NCBI RefSeq assembly: GCF_032229225.1
Contig: NZ_CP135076.1
Location: forward strand, 2,089,001-2,153,000
Length of the DNA: 64,000 bases
Reading direction: 5' to 3'
Origin: Stakelama saccharophila
GTDB taxonomy: Bacteria > Pseudomonadota > Alphaproteobacteria > Sphingomonadales > Sphingomonadaceae
Shown: one piece after another, positions 50,827 to 60,058 of the stretch
Numbering within the stretch: position 1 is the stretch's first letter
Layout of the letters: every line of letters begins with the position of its first letter
Notes under the pieces: generated by a model
What the model saw: only the letters and a program-made list of their open reading frames with translations
Databases searched by the model: none
What the model was told of the DNA's origin: nothing
Translations under genes and position numbers: made by a program

Positions 50827-52713
50827 TCATCCGAACAGGCGCCTGGTGGCGCGTTCGAGCATCATCAACTGCCACAGGGTGCGGCCGTGGTCGGCGCGGC
50901 CGGTACGGTGGTCGTTGGCGAGACGGGTCAGCGCCTTGCGGTCGAACCAGGCGCTGAGCATCGGCGAGCGGGCGAGGTTCGCGGCATCGTCGGCAAGCGC
51001 CTTGCGGAACCAGGCGGCGACCGGCGTCACGAAGCCCATTTTGGGGCGGTGCAGGATGTCGCGGGGCAGCCACGGCTCCATCGCCTTTTTCATCAGCCAC
51101 TTGCCCTCGCCGCGCTTCAGGCGGAGCGACACGGGCAGGCTGGCGGCGAATTCGACGAGGCGGTGGTCGAGCAGCGGTTCGCGCGCCTCCAGCCCGACGG
51201 CCATGCTCGTGCGGTCGATCTTGGTCAGGATGTCGCCGGGCAGCCAGTGCTGGAAATCGGCATATTGCGCCCGATCGAGCGGCTCGCGCGCGGGCGCGTC
51301 GCGCATCGCGTCGAGGTAGCGCGTCTCCGCACGGTGCCCCGCGAGCCGCTTCACCATGCTGTCGCTGTAGAGGCGGTCGCGCACCGCCGGCCGGGTGACG
51401 CCGACCGCCTCCGCATAGGCGGCATCGCCCTCGCCCGCCAGCGCGAGGAGCGTCGTCTTCGCGCGCAGCGGCCGCGGCGCCCAATCGGCCTTGGGATAGA
51501 TGCTCCCGAGCGTTCCCAGCACGTTCCGGCGAAGCCCGGCGGGAAGCAGGTGGCGGACCCGTTCCTCGGCATCCTGGAACTTGTAGCGGCGATAGCCCGC
51601 CATGGCCTCGTCCGCGCCGTCGCCCGACAGCGCGACGGTGACGTTTTCGCGGGCGAGCGCGCAGACCTGATAGGTGGCGAGCGCGGAGGCGTCGGCGAAG
51701 GGTTCGTCGAACGCCGCCACCAGCCGGTCGATCAGCGGAAAGTCGCCCGCGGCGACGGTGCGGGTGCGGTGGTCGGTGGCGAAGCGTTCGGCGACCTGCG
51801 CGGCATAAGCGGTTTCGTCATGGTCCGCCTCGTCGAAGCCGATGGTGCAGGTGGCGACCGGGTGACGGCTGGTCTCGGCCATCAGCGCCACCACCGCCGA
51901 ACTGTCGACACCGCCGGACAGGAATGCCCCCACCGGCACGTCTGCGACCATGCGCGAACGGACCGCCGCGCGCAGGCGCTCGGCCATCTCCGCCTCCAGG
52001 TCGCGCGGCGATCCCTTTGCTCGCCTGGAAAAGTCGATCCGCCACCAGCAGGTCGGGCGCGGCACCGGCCGGCCGCGCTCCAGCAGCAGGAAATGGCCCG
52101 CCGGCAGCTTCTCCACCCCGGCGACGAGGCAGGTGTCGTCGGGCACATAGCCCAGCCCCATGAAATCCTCGATCGCGCCGAGATCGGGGTCGCGGCGCAC
52201 GAGCGGATGGGCGAGCAGGCCCTTCAATTCGCTGGCAAAGGCGACCGCGCCGTCCGACAGGCGGACATAATGGAGCGGCTTCACCCCCATCCGATCGCGC
52301 GCGAGAAACAGGCTGCGGCGGTCGGCATCGTACAGGGCCAGCGCGAACATGCCGTTCAGGCGCGACAGCATGTCCGGCCCCCAGGCGCGCCAGGCGTGGA
52401 GCAGCACCTCGGTATCGCTGTCGGTGCGGAACTGCGCGCCCGCCGCCTCCAATTCGGTACGGATGTCGCGGAAATTGTAGATCTCGCCGTTGAAGCTGAC
52501 GACGCATTGCCCGTCGCCGCTCGCCATCGGCTGGGCGCCGCCATCCAGATCGATGATCGACAGCCGGCGGTGGCCCAGGCCGATGCCGGGCGCGGTCCAT
52601 ATGCCGGAGCCGTCCGGGCCGCGATGGGCAAGAACATCCGTCATCGCGACAATGCGCTGTGGGTCGATCGGCTTGGGCGTTTCGGGATAGAACAGCCCGG
52701 CAATGCCGCACAT
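50827..52713 (-). CDS. XrtA-system amidotransferase (asparagine synthase type)
   Basis: A 628-residue protein with an N-terminal class II glutamine amidotransferase domain (nucleophile Cys2 in MCGIAGLF, NGEIYNFRD near 75) and an asparagine-synthase ATP domain with SGGVDSSAV near 266. This is the plan of AsnB, but the exosortase, FemAB and glycosyltransferase genes directly upstream identify it as the amidotransferase linked to XrtA/PEP-CTERM loci. It may amidate a uronic acid sugar of the exopolysaccharide; this is inference. The ATG abuts the exosortase stop codon. It is the last gene of the operon. Confidence 0.92.
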   Translation of the reverse strand: MCGIAGLFYPETPKPIDPQRIVAMTDVLAHRGPDGSGIWTAPGIGLGHRRLSIIDLDGGAQPMASGDGQCVVSFNGEIYNFRDIRTELEAAGAQFRTDSDTEVLLHAWRAWGPDMLSRLNGMFALALYDADRRSLFLARDRMGVKPLHYVRLSDGAVAFASELKGLLAHPLVRRDPDLGAIEDFMGLGYVPDDTCLVAGVEKLPAGHFLLLERGRPVPRPTCWWRIDFSRRAKGSPRDLEAEMAERLRAAVRSRMVADVPVGAFLSGGVDSSAVVALMAETSRHPVATCTIGFDEADHDETAYAAQVAERFATDHRTRTVAAGDFPLIDRLVAAFDEPFADASALATYQVCALARENVTVALSGDGADEAMAGYRRYKFQDAEERVRHLLPAGLRRNVLGTLGSIYPKADWAPRPLRAKTTLLALAGEGDAAYAEAVGVTRPAVRDRLYSDSMVKRLAGHRAETRYLDAMRDAPAREPLDRAQYADFQHWLPGDILTKIDRTSMAVGLEAREPLLDHRLVEFAASLPVSLRLKRGEGKWLMKKAMEPWLPRDILHRPKMGFVTPVAAWFRKALADDAANLARSPMLSAWFDRKALTRLANDHRTGRADHGRTLWQLMMLERATRRLFG

Positions 52714-54252
52714 TCAGCGCCCCCCCGCCGCGCGATCGGCCAGCGCGGCGATCGGCGGCGCCTTCGCCAGGAAGCGCCGTATCGCGGCGCGCGGGGCGAC
52801 GCCTTCGCGCTTTTGCGCCGAGACCAGCACCGCCACCGCGCGCTGGCGGCCGCCCAGCAATTTCGCCTTCAGGGTTTCAAGCTTCACGTCGCTCTCGCTT
52901 GCCGTCACGATGTCGCCGATGCGATACCAGAGGACCACCTCGCGCTCCACCGGCCCCGGTGCGCGAATGCGCAGGGCCTTGCCGCCATGCAGGGCGGGCT
53001 CGTCGGCGACGCGGACCCATTTGTCGTTCTCCCGGACGGGGCCGAGGCCGAAGCCGACCAGTTCCCTGCCCTCTTCCTGATGGCCGAACACGGCGATGGC
53101 GAGATCGACGGTGGCCCCCGACCCGTCGGCATAGCGCGCCATGACGAAGCGGTCGGCGCCGGGATAGTTGGGCACCCATTTCGGCCCGTCGTCCGCCGCC
53201 ACCCGGTGCCAGCCGGGCATGTCGGGCAAGGCGACGCGCGTCGGCAGCGCATCGGCACGATCGGCAATCGCGCCGGCCCACATAGCGAACAGGAGGATGA
53301 TGCCGAGCGTCAGCCCCGCGCCGGTCGTCACGGCGACGCGCCCGCGCCGGACCTGCGGCAGTCGGTCGGGATCGAACCAGGGCGCATCGGGATCGCGGTC
53401 GAACCAGCGCCAGCCGAGCGCCAGCACCGCCGCCATGACGAGGGCGAAGAAGATCCAGCCGTAAACGATGTGGTCGAACCCGGTCGCCGCCTCCACCGAG
53501 GTCCACCATGCCGCATAGATGGTGCCGAAGGCGCGCAGGCCGTTGGCGATGACCGGCACGACGAGCGCCGCGGCCATGAACACCGCGCGCCGCCGCCACG
53601 AGACGAAGCAGACATTGGCGACCAGCGTGCCGAAGGCGATCATCGCGATCAGGAACTTCGCGCCTGAGCAGGCTTCGGCCACTTCGAAATAGCCGTTCGG
53701 AATGGTGATCAGGACGCCGTCGACGCTTGCCGGCACATGGAAGGCGTGCAGCAGGTGCATGACCATCGTCACGGTGACGGATTGGAGCGGCGCCTCGAAC
53801 GCCTCGCCAAAGGGAATGAGGAACAGCATGTAGCCGAGCGGGAACAGCAATCCGCGCGCGACCTGCGGACCGAGCAGCGTGACGACCGATCCCTGCAGCA
53901 TCACGACGAGGCCGAGATGCCGGAACAGGGCGACGCCCGCCGCCTGCCCCGCCAGCCAGCAAAAGCCGCCGCCCGCCACGATCGCCAGGGCCGGCCACCA
54001 GGCGACGGGCGCCAGCCGCGACACCTCGCCGCGCCGCTGCCAGACCAGCCAGGCGACGACCGGTGCGATGAACAGGCAGTGGCCGAAGGTCGTGCTGTTC
54101 CAATAGATATGCGCAAGATCGCCGACGTCGCGGCGGAACAGCAGCAGGACCAGCGCCCAGACGCCGGCGAGCGCCGCCAGATGCCGGCGCCATGCGGCCT
54201 GGCCGTCGTCGCGCGCGCCGAGGAAGATGCTTGATGGCCAGGCGATGCTCAT
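52714..54252 (-). CDS. xrtA: Exosortase A fused to an EpsI domain
   Basis: A 512-residue inner-membrane protease/transpeptidase with about eight helices over residues 25-310. The exosortase triad is visible: Cys195 in VAEACSGAKFL, Arg240 in ANGLRAFG and His261 in TGFDHIVYGW. From about residue 330 a soluble EpsI-type domain follows (LPDMPGWHRV, then WYRIGDIVTASESDVK). The ATG at 54252 overlaps the glycosyltransferase stop as ATGA. Exosortase A cleaves proteins with a C-terminal PEP-CTERM signal and links them to the envelope. No PEP-CTERM target is encoded in this window. Confidence 0.94.
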   Translation of the reverse strand: MSIAWPSSIFLGARDDGQAAWRRHLAALAGVWALVLLLFRRDVGDLAHIYWNSTTFGHCLFIAPVVAWLVWQRRGEVSRLAPVAWWPALAIVAGGGFCWLAGQAAGVALFRHLGLVVMLQGSVVTLLGPQVARGLLFPLGYMLFLIPFGEAFEAPLQSVTVTMVMHLLHAFHVPASVDGVLITIPNGYFEVAEACSGAKFLIAMIAFGTLVANVCFVSWRRRAVFMAAALVVPVIANGLRAFGTIYAAWWTSVEAATGFDHIVYGWIFFALVMAAVLALGWRWFDRDPDAPWFDPDRLPQVRRGRVAVTTGAGLTLGIILLFAMWAGAIADRADALPTRVALPDMPGWHRVAADDGPKWVPNYPGADRFVMARYADGSGATVDLAIAVFGHQEEGRELVGFGLGPVRENDKWVRVADEPALHGGKALRIRAPGPVEREVVLWYRIGDIVTASESDVKLETLKAKLLGGRQRAVAVLVSAQKREGVAPRAAIRRFLAKAPPIAALADRAAGGR

Positions 54253-55445
54253 GCCGCGGATGCTTCCGGCCGCCAGCTCATCAGCGCATCGAGCGGGGCC
54301 ATGCACGCATCCCAGCCATAGCGCCCGCGGACCCGGTTGCGCGCGGCGGTGCCGAGGCGGTCGGCAGCATCGCGATCCGCGAGCAGCGTGTCGATTTCAC
54401 CGACCATGGCGGCGGCCGTTCCGGCGACGCGGATCGTGCCGGCATGGTCGATCCCCTCGGCCGCCGGTTCGGACGCGACGACGGGCCGGGCCATGGCCAT
54501 CGCCTCCAGCACCTTGTTCTGGATACCGCGCGCCAGCCGAAGCGGTGCGACCGAAACCGCCGCGGCGGCGAGCCAGCCGCGCACGTCGGCGACCTCGCCG
54601 GTGACGATCACGTCCGCACGCTCGCCAAGGCTGCGGACCGCCTCCGTCGGTTTGCGGCCAACGATGGCGAAGCGGGCGGCGGGATGGCGCTCGCGCAATC
54701 GGGGCAGCACTTCGTCCGCGAACCATGCCACCGCCTCGACATTGGGGCGATAGTCCATCTGACCGGTGAAAACGAGGAGCGGCCCCGCTTCGCCGACCGC
54801 CGGAAACCCGGCGGCGGGATCGTAGAAGCGCGTATCGATGCCGTTTTCCAGCACGGCGACGCGGCCGTCGGGCGAACGCGCGCGGAACAGCTCCGCCTCG
54901 GCGGCGCTGACGAACAGGCTGGCATCGGCGCGGGCGGCAACCGACCGCTCGAACGCGCCCAGCATCCGTGCCTCGCGCGCGTGCATCCAGGCGACGGGTC
55001 CGCGCGCCGCGTCGGCATAAGCGGCGAATTTCGCCGAATCGAGGTCGACGAAATCCATGATGGCGCGGACGGGGCCGGTCGGCAGATACTGCGCCATCTG
55101 CCCGGAAAAGGCGTAGGCGGCGTCGATCGGATGATCGGCCACGATGCGGCCGACGGCCCGCTTGAGCGCGGGATGATGAAAGGCGGAAAGCGAGACCGGT
55201 CGATTGCCGACCAGCGCTTCCGCTGCCGCGCGCAGGTTGGACTTGGTGCGCCGGACAACCGTGACGCTCTCGACATAGCCGCGCAGCGCCCCGGCATAAT
55301 GCTCGTCGCGGGCATCCTCGGCAAAGGCGGCGACGTGGACCCGCGCCCGCCGGCCGAGATGGCGGACGATGTGGAACCCCCGCATCTTGTCGCCGCGATC
55401 CGGCGGATAGGGAATGCGGTGGGCGAGAAACAGGATGTCGCCCAT
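54249..55445 (-). CDS. XrtA-associated glycosyltransferase
   Basis: A 398-residue GT4-like glycosyltransferase starting MGDILFLAHRIPYPPDRGDKMRGFHI in pattern, the hallmark of the PEP-CTERM/XrtA-linked glycosyltransferase group. The C-terminal donor-binding half has GQMDYRPNVEAVAWF near 241 and PLRLARGIQNKVLEAMAMARPVVAS near 303, the E-x7-E-type segment. It probably adds a sugar to the lipid-linked repeat unit. The start shares its A with the FemAB stop (TGATG) and the stop overlaps the xrtA start. Confidence 0.92.
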   Translation of the reverse strand: MGDILFLAHRIPYPPDRGDKMRGFHIVRHLGRRARVHVAAFAEDARDEHYAGALRGYVESVTVVRRTKSNLRAAAEALVGNRPVSLSAFHHPALKRAVGRIVADHPIDAAYAFSGQMAQYLPTGPVRAIMDFVDLDSAKFAAYADAARGPVAWMHAREARMLGAFERSVAARADASLFVSAAEAELFRARSPDGRVAVLENGIDTRFYDPAAGFPAVGEAGPLLVFTGQMDYRPNVEAVAWFADEVLPRLRERHPAARFAIVGRKPTEAVRSLGERADVIVTGEVADVRGWLAAAAVSVAPLRLARGIQNKVLEAMAMARPVVASEPAAEGIDHAGTIRVAGTAAAMVGEIDTLLADRDAADRLGTAARNRVRGRYGWDACMAPLDALMSWRPEASAA

Positions 55446-56503
55446 CAGCCGAGTCCACGTGCGATGAACGGCCCCACCCGGTTGGCGACGAACAGCGGCA
55501 GTTTTTGCCACAGGGCGACCTGCACGCGGTATTTCGGATCGTCGGGATTGATGCTGCGCGGCTCGGCGCCGTCGGTACTGCGCTTGTAATAGGTGAGCGG
55601 TGCGGGTTCGAACCCCCAGTTCTTCTTGAAGGCGGCGGCGCCGGTGCCGGCCTTGGACCGGCCGAAGTCGAAGCGGGTGCAGCCGCGCGCGCGGGCATGG
55701 CCCATCAGCGCGAAATACATGCGGTCGTTGGCGCGCAGCCCCCGCGCCGCGGCCGTGCCGCCGCCCCAGAAGGGATAGACCGTGCCGCGCCAGTACAGGC
55801 TGAACACCGCCGCCACCGGCGCGCCGTCCTTCCACACGACGAGGATGTCGGCATCGTCGCCGAACGCTTCCAGCACCGACACGAACAGGTGCCGGGGAAA
55901 GACCGGAGTGCCGAGGTTGCGCACCGATTCAGCATAGACCGCATAATGCGCGCGCAGATGCGCCGCGTCGCGGCCGGTGGTGACGGTCAGGTCGCTGCCC
56001 AGCGCCTTGCGGATTTCGGCGCGCTGCTTGCGCGGCACCGCCTTCAGCTCGGCCGCCTCGTCCGGCTGGAGATCGCGGGCGAACCCGACATAGGTTTCGG
56101 TGTCGGCCTGCCAGCCCGCCCCCGGATGCGGGCCGCCGCGCAGTTCCACGGTCGCGCATCCGGTTTCGCGGGCGAGCGCGACGGCGGCTTCGGCCAGCGG
56201 GGCGACCGCGCCCGCATCGCTCGCCAGCACGCCGCCGCCGACCGCGAACCCGCTCGACACCAGCGCATTGCCGAAGATCGGCGAGCGGATCTCGGTCAGC
56301 GACAACAATCCGGCGAGGCCGTCCGGCCGCTCGGCCAGCAGGCAATGGGAGCGCTGGCCGCAGCCATAAGCGACCGCCCTGCCCCAGCGCGACAGGTGGA
56401 AGGGAGAGGTCTGCGAATGCGCGTCGAGATAGGTGGCGATGCGCGCCGCGTCGCTGGTCTCGGCGGCGCGCACGCGCACGAGCGAGGGCACGGCCATGTT
56501 CAT
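55445..56503 (-). CDS. XrtA-associated FemAB-like GNAT-fold protein
   Basis: A 352-residue FemAB/GNAT-superfamily protein. The first half includes SPFHLSRWGRAVAYGCG near 33 and FGNALVSSGFAVGGG near 77; the second GNAT fold has RKQRAEIRKAL near 158 and FALMGHARARGCTRFDFGRSKAGTGAAAFKKNWGF in pattern near 264-298. Such proteins are linked to XrtA loci and are thought to add an amino acid or acyl group to the polymer or its carrier. It overlaps the deacetylase by 4 bases (ATGA). Confidence 0.9.
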   Translation of the reverse strand: MNMAVPSLVRVRAAETSDAARIATYLDAHSQTSPFHLSRWGRAVAYGCGQRSHCLLAERPDGLAGLLSLTEIRSPIFGNALVSSGFAVGGGVLASDAGAVAPLAEAAVALARETGCATVELRGGPHPGAGWQADTETYVGFARDLQPDEAAELKAVPRKQRAEIRKALGSDLTVTTGRDAAHLRAHYAVYAESVRNLGTPVFPRHLFVSVLEAFGDDADILVVWKDGAPVAAVFSLYWRGTVYPFWGGGTAAARGLRANDRMYFALMGHARARGCTRFDFGRSKAGTGAAAFKKNWGFEPAPLTYYKRSTDGAEPRSINPDDPKYRVQVALWQKLPLFVANRVGPFIARGLG

Positions 56504-57339
56504 CGCGGTGCCTCCGCGTCGGCGAGGACGCGGTCCATGCGGCCCCAGGCATGATCGGCCATCAACCGGCGCAGCTTGCCCGACATCGCCGACAGCCGGC
56601 TATACTGGCGCAGGCGCGATCGCAGCGGCGCCCCGGCGACGCGGGGCTGGCCGGGATCGACCTCCCACGGGTGAAAGAAGAAGATCGCGGGCTGCCTTTC
56701 GCGGCTGTTGACGGCAGCGACGGCGCGGCGGGTGATGCCGCCCGGCAGCACGCGGAAGAAGCCGCCGCCCGTCGGCATCGACCGCCCGCCCAGCCGCGCC
56801 GTGGTGATCGGCACTTCCACGAGGCCGGAATCGGCGACCGGGCGATAGGCGAAGCGCGGCGCTTCCGGCCAGCCGTAATGATCGTGCACCACGGGCGCGA
56901 CGCTGGAGGAATAGGCATAGCCCTCCTCCGCCAGGATCGTGTGCGCCCAGGGCGTGCGCCGGTCGATCGAGAAGCTGGGCGCGCGATAGGCGGTGACCGC
57001 CACGCCGCCGGCATCTTCCAGCACACCGCGCGCGCGCGCCAGATCGGCGCGAAACGCCTCCGCCCGCATGGTGAAGACGCGCTGATGATCCCAGCCGTGG
57101 CTGGCCAGTTCATGGCCGCGGTCGACGATCCGGCGGATGAGCGGGCCGTGCCGCGCCGCCACCCAGCCGAGCGTGAAGAAGGTCGCCTGAACGCCCGCTT
57201 CCTCGAACAGGTCGAGCACGGCGTCGGTGTTGCGCTCAACACGGGATTCGAGGCCGCCCCAGTCGGCCTTCGCGATCACCCGCTCGAACGCACCGACCTG
57301 GAACCAGTCCTCGACGTCGACGGACATCGCATTGAGCAT
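56500..57339 (-). CDS. XrtA-associated polysaccharide deacetylase
   Basis: A 279-residue NodB-type deacetylase. Metal and catalytic motifs are SVDVEDWFQV near residue 6 and HELASHGWDHQRVF near 76, with YRAPSFSID near 117 and the C-terminal FFFHPWEVDPGQPR near 225. It lacks a signal peptide, as do relatives in this locus type, so it may act on the lipid-linked precursor in the cytoplasm. AAGGA lies 6 bases before the ATG at 57339. Eleven bases separate it from the ATPase gene. Confidence 0.92.
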   Translation of the reverse strand: MLNAMSVDVEDWFQVGAFERVIAKADWGGLESRVERNTDAVLDLFEEAGVQATFFTLGWVAARHGPLIRRIVDRGHELASHGWDHQRVFTMRAEAFRADLARARGVLEDAGGVAVTAYRAPSFSIDRRTPWAHTILAEEGYAYSSSVAPVVHDHYGWPEAPRFAYRPVADSGLVEVPITTARLGGRSMPTGGGFFRVLPGGITRRAVAAVNSRERQPAIFFFHPWEVDPGQPRVAGAPLRSRLRQYSRLSAMSGKLRRLMADHAWGRMDRVLADAEAPR

Positions 57340-57350
57340 GTCCGTTCCTT

Positions 57351-58424
57351 TCAGGCCGCGGCCACGTCTCGTACGGAGGCGATGTCGGGCCGGCTGCGAT
57401 CGCCCTCGACCCAGTCGACCAGCAGGGTGAGGACGCGGCGCAGCGCCTTGTCCTGTTCCTCCAGTCGCGATTCCAGCGATGCGATGCGCGCTTCCTGCGC
57501 ATCCATGCGTTCCGCCAACGCGCCGTCCGCGGGTTGCGGCGCGATCGTTGCGTCTTCGCCCCGGCGGACGGGGCGATAGCTGGCGGCGTGATCGGCGGAG
57601 GCGGCAGGTTTGGATTCGGCCGCCATGTCTTCCAGCACCACCGCGACGTCTTCGCCGGTGAAGGTCTCGATCTGCTCGATCGCGCCGAACAGGAGCAGGC
57701 GGCTGGCGATCTGGTTCAGGCGGCGCGGCAGGCCGCCGGAGCCGTGATAGAGCGCCTCAAGCGCGTCGTCGGTGAAATCGGGCCGGCCCTGCCAGCCGAC
57801 GACCGACAGGCGGTGGGCGATATAGGCCTCCACCTCATGCGGTTCCATCGGATCGAGATGGTGGGTCGCGATCACGCGCTGGCGGAGCTGTTCCAGCCGG
57901 TCGGTGCCGTGCAGCAGCTCGCGGAATTCGGGCTGGCCGAGCAGGAAGATCTGGAGCAGCGAATGGCCGCCGGCCTGGAAGTTGGACAGCATCCGCAATT
58001 CCTCGACCGAGGATGGCGGCAGCGACTGCGCCTCGTCGATGATCAGGAGCGTGCGCCGGCCGGTGCGCGCGACGGCGTGCAGGCCGCGCTCGATCGCGCC
58101 CAGCAGTTGCGCCTTGTTCAACCCCTGCGCTTCCGCGCCCAGCCCCTGCGCGACGATGCGCAGCAGGTCGTCGGCCTCGATCTGGGTGGTGACGATACGG
58201 ATCACGTTCAACCGTTCGGGGTCGATCGTGCTCATCACATGGCCGACCAGCGTCGTCTTGCCGGCACCGGGCTCGCCGGTGATGACGATGAACCCCTCGC
58301 CCTGGCTGAGGCCGTAGCCCAGATAGGCCATCGCCTTCTTGTGCGTCGCCGTGTCGAACCAGAATTTCGGGTCCGGCGTAAGCTGGAACGGGCGGCCGGT
58401 CAGGCCGTAATGCTCGTCATACAT
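57351..58424 (-). CDS. XrtA-associated ExeA-like ATPase
   Basis: A 357-residue AAA+ ATPase beginning MYDEHYGLTGRPFQLTPDP, the start typical of ExeA/GspA-like and XrtA-linked ATPases. Walker A is TGEPGAGKTTLV near residue 49 and Walker B LLIIDEAQSLPP near 127; GSGGLPRRLNQIASRLLL is the sensor 2 region near 230. A C-terminal coiled coil (AERMDAQEARIASLESRLEEQ) follows a linker and could mediate assembly. It probably energises or organises export. GGAG lies 8 bases before the ATG. Confidence 0.93.
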   Translation of the reverse strand: MYDEHYGLTGRPFQLTPDPKFWFDTATHKKAMAYLGYGLSQGEGFIVITGEPGAGKTTLVGHVMSTIDPERLNVIRIVTTQIEADDLLRIVAQGLGAEAQGLNKAQLLGAIERGLHAVARTGRRTLLIIDEAQSLPPSSVEELRMLSNFQAGGHSLLQIFLLGQPEFRELLHGTDRLEQLRQRVIATHHLDPMEPHEVEAYIAHRLSVVGWQGRPDFTDDALEALYHGSGGLPRRLNQIASRLLLFGAIEQIETFTGEDVAVVLEDMAAESKPAASADHAASYRPVRRGEDATIAPQPADGALAERMDAQEARIASLESRLEEQDKALRRVLTLLVDWVEGDRSRPDIASVRDVAAA

Positions 58425-58453
58425 CGTCTGCTCTCCGCAAACCTGGGCCCGGC

Positions 58454-60058
58454 CTAGAAAACATAGCCGAGCGCCACCTCGGCCTGGGCCGAGACATCGT
58501 CATTGTCGGGACCTTCGGAATCGAAGGCATAGATACCGGCCGATGCGATAGCGTTAAGACGGCCGAAATTTCGGTAATAGGACGCCGTGCCGCCCAGCCC
58601 GGTGACATCGGGCGCGGCGACGACGCCGCTGCGGAAATGGTTGGCGTACACATTGGCGCTGAAGCTCGACTGCGCGGTCAGCGAGCGGGCATAGAAGGCC
58701 TGGGCGTAATAGCCCTCGTCCTCCAGCCCGTCGATCAGAAAGCCCTGATCGGCGGCGTCCGGGGCGTAGAAGCGGCGGTTGGCATAGCCCAGGCCGACGC
58801 CGAAGCGATTGCCCGCCCGGTTGAAGGCGGCCACGGCATCGACGCCGCGCGCCCGGTAGTTGGCGGTCACGATCGACTGGAAGATGCCGTTCAGGCATCC
58901 GCCGGCGGCGTTGCCGACGGTGCCGAAGACGCAGCCATTGTAATTGTCGCCGAACGTGTCAGGCGCGGTGTTGAAGCGCGTCGGCAGGTCGGCAAGCGCG
59001 CCGTTCAACTGTCGGCCGAAGCTCTGCACCTGATCGTACACGCCGACCTGAAGCCCGGAACCGGGGCCGATCTGATGGCTGAGCGAACCGGTATAGGTCC
59101 AGCTATCGTACCGCCGGCCCACGCGCGCCTCCAGCGTGGTGCGCCGGCTGGGACGCCACAGGACGCCGGCGTCCCAGAATAGCGGATTGTCGGTTTCATA
59201 GGCGATGCGGCGCGGCGAATCGGGATCGGTGACGAAGCGGCCATGGCCGTCGAGCACCGGATCGCCGTCGCCGTCCAGCAGCGGATCGCGCTGGCTGATG
59301 CGGATATCCTCCCACCCCGCGCCGGCGACCAGGGCGAGCACCCGGCTGACCGGCAGCACGATGTCGCCGCGCACGAACGCGCCGGTATATCGCTGGTCGA
59401 GCTGGCCGGCATCCTCGCGCTCTGCCGCGGCGCTCAGCGTCATGCCGATCGGCGCGATACGGCCGGCGGGCACGCCGATGCTGGCCATGGCGAGCTGGCC
59501 GACGGAATCGTCGTAATAATCGCGCCGCTGCTGCCCGTCGGGAAGATCGAAGGCGCTCGGCGCCTCCACCTTGGTATAGCCGAGCCGGTAGAGGGCGGAC
59601 AGGCTCGCCGGCCCGACCTGAGTCTGCACGTTCGGCCCGACATAGCCGGAAAAGACCTGGGCGACATTGTCGACATTGCCGGCGAGGTTGCCGGGTGCGG
59701 GGCCGCGAATGTCGGAACGCGCGCGCGTGGCGATGGCGCCGCCTTCCAGCGTCACGCCGCGCGCGACGTCCACCGCCGCGCGGGCCAGGCCGCTATGCAC
59801 GTCGCTGTCGCCGATATCGTCGTCCCAGGCGATGCGGTGTTCGTATTGATAGCTGAGCTGCACCTCGACCCGGCGGGTGTGGATCGACGCGTCCACGCCG
59901 GCGCCCAGCGTGGTGTAGGTCAGCACGTCGCCCGATTGCAGGTCGGCGGTCAGCACCTGGCCGATTTCCACATGCGGGGTGATCTGCCTTTCCTGCGCAT
60001 GCGCGGGAAAAGCAGCGGGCAGCGTCAGCAGGAATATCAGGCAGGCAAGGCCCTTCAT
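58454..60058 (-). CDS. XrtA-associated outer-membrane beta-barrel protein
   Basis: A 534-residue protein with a signal peptide (MKGLACLIFLLTLPAAFPAHAQ) and many alternating beta strands with aromatic residues, ending in a C-terminal FS-type strand (EVALGYVF), the signature of an outer-membrane barrel. Its place between the autokinase and ATPase fits the XrtA-linked barrel family, a probable exopolysaccharide porin. The ATG at 60058 overlaps the kinase stop as ATGA; upstream in-frame residues lie inside the kinase gene and are excluded. Confidence 0.9.
   Translation of the reverse strand: MKGLACLIFLLTLPAAFPAHAQERQITPHVEIGQVLTADLQSGDVLTYTTLGAGVDASIHTRRVEVQLSYQYEHRIAWDDDIGDSDVHSGLARAAVDVARGVTLEGGAIATRARSDIRGPAPGNLAGNVDNVAQVFSGYVGPNVQTQVGPASLSALYRLGYTKVEAPSAFDLPDGQQRRDYYDDSVGQLAMASIGVPAGRIAPIGMTLSAAAEREDAGQLDQRYTGAFVRGDIVLPVSRVLALVAGAGWEDIRISQRDPLLDGDGDPVLDGHGRFVTDPDSPRRIAYETDNPLFWDAGVLWRPSRRTTLEARVGRRYDSWTYTGSLSHQIGPGSGLQVGVYDQVQSFGRQLNGALADLPTRFNTAPDTFGDNYNGCVFGTVGNAAGGCLNGIFQSIVTANYRARGVDAVAAFNRAGNRFGVGLGYANRRFYAPDAADQGFLIDGLEDEGYYAQAFYARSLTAQSSFSANVYANHFRSGVVAAPDVTGLGGTASYYRNFGRLNAIASAGIYAFDSEGPDNDDVSAQAEVALGYVF

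Noticed and set aside
50827-52713. Ordinary asparagine synthetase asnB
   Set aside because: Domain plan agrees, but the adjoining exosortase, FemAB, deacetylase and glycosyltransferase genes point to the XrtA-linked amidotransferase.
50689-53667. A 992-codon open frame on the plus strand across the amidotransferase and exosortase genes
   Set aside because: It is antisense to two clear genes, has Arg/His/Gly-rich composition and no recognisable motif.
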